In this document: positions 63,730-64,000 of the stretch, piece after piece
Numbering within the stretch: position 1 is the first letter of the stretch
How the letters are laid out: every line of letters starts with the position of its first letter
Assembly: GCF_000964465.1 (NCBI RefSeq)
Contig: NZ_BANH01000043.1
Span: 1-64,000, forward strand
DNA from: Gluconobacter thailandicus F149-1 = NBRC 100600
Lineage (GTDB): Bacteria; Pseudomonadota; Alphaproteobacteria; Acetobacterales; Acetobacteraceae
Length of the DNA: 64,000 nucleotides
Reading direction: 5' to 3'
Notes under the pieces: generated by a model
Database searches by the model: none
What the model saw: only the letters and a program-made list of their open reading frames with translations
What the model was told of the DNA's origin: nothing
Made by a program: the position numbers and the translations under genes

Positions 63730-64000
63730 ATTAACTGAACATTAAGAATTATATCCGCATGTCTTTATGTTGAAATAAAATTATCTGTCAGTTTATTATC
63801 AACTTCGTGTTGAAGTAAAAATTATTTGCAAAATACCCATCTTTTTACGATAGCACCTTCATTGTCCTCATTCTTCTAGCCTTGGGAGCGCATTTCTCAG
63901 TGTTCGAAATGAGGGCATGGAGCCTGAAGTATCCGCGGGTGTGGCGTTTATCGAAATAAGATCAGGCCGCTGGTCTTGTCCGGTAAAAAACCAGATTTTC
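63730..64000. other. AT-rich end of window, no gene seen
   Basis: This stretch is AT-rich up to about 63,860 and has imperfect direct repeats TGTTGAAATAAAATTAT (63,768) and TGTTGAAGTAAAAATTAT (63,808), exactly 40 bp apart. No coding region, tRNA or clear terminator was found. Confidence 0.5.

Overview
The window is a piece of an alphaproteobacterial chromosome of about 60 % G+C, most likely from an acetic acid bacterium (Acetobacteraceae, probably Gluconobacter or a close relative). This is inferred from the polA, rne, mre-rod, erpA-dgt-argS-scp-tat-serS gene content, an L-idonate 5-dehydrogenase and overall protein character. Genus was not tested by a search.

Positions 1 to about 13,895 are the right-hand part of an integrated phage-like element. 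Its right end is the 3' end of a tRNA-Arg(CCG) gene on the minus strand, and its left end lies outside the window. It holds a divergent Cro/CI switch with two operators on each side of the repressor gene. Leftward of this are a CII-like regulator and a replication-type gene with repeats that look like an internal origin. Rightward are a small operon and an excisionase-integrase pair. Cargo includes a degraded hicA with hicB, an adenine methyltransferase, a second tyrosine recombinase, an AT-rich three-gene module (RelE/Gp49-like protein, HTH protein, DUF6941 protein), and a leftward sce7726-sce7725 gene pair placed between the integrase and the tRNA. No structural phage genes are in view.

From about 14 kb on the window is core chromosome. 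It runs: lipoprotein hydrolase; polA, a SCO-like protein and a solute-binding protein; purD/xseA; a PhnA-like protein; rne; an amidase; leuA with an apparent leucine-rich leader peptide and attenuator; the mreB-mreC-mreD-mrdA-rodA cell-shape operon; idnD; a DUF2075 helicase fused to a nuclease-like domain; glyQ-glyS; a GlxA-type regulator; a Rieske/FAD reductase; aspS; xth and erpA; and the rightward run dgt-argS-SPOR-scpA-scpB-tatB-tatC-serS-META protein.

The most interesting signals are the sce7725/sce7726 cargo pair, the AT-rich three-gene module, the unannotated leuA leader, the symmetrical operators around the CI-like repressor, the candidate internal origin, and an array of inverted 10-mers beside the second recombinase.
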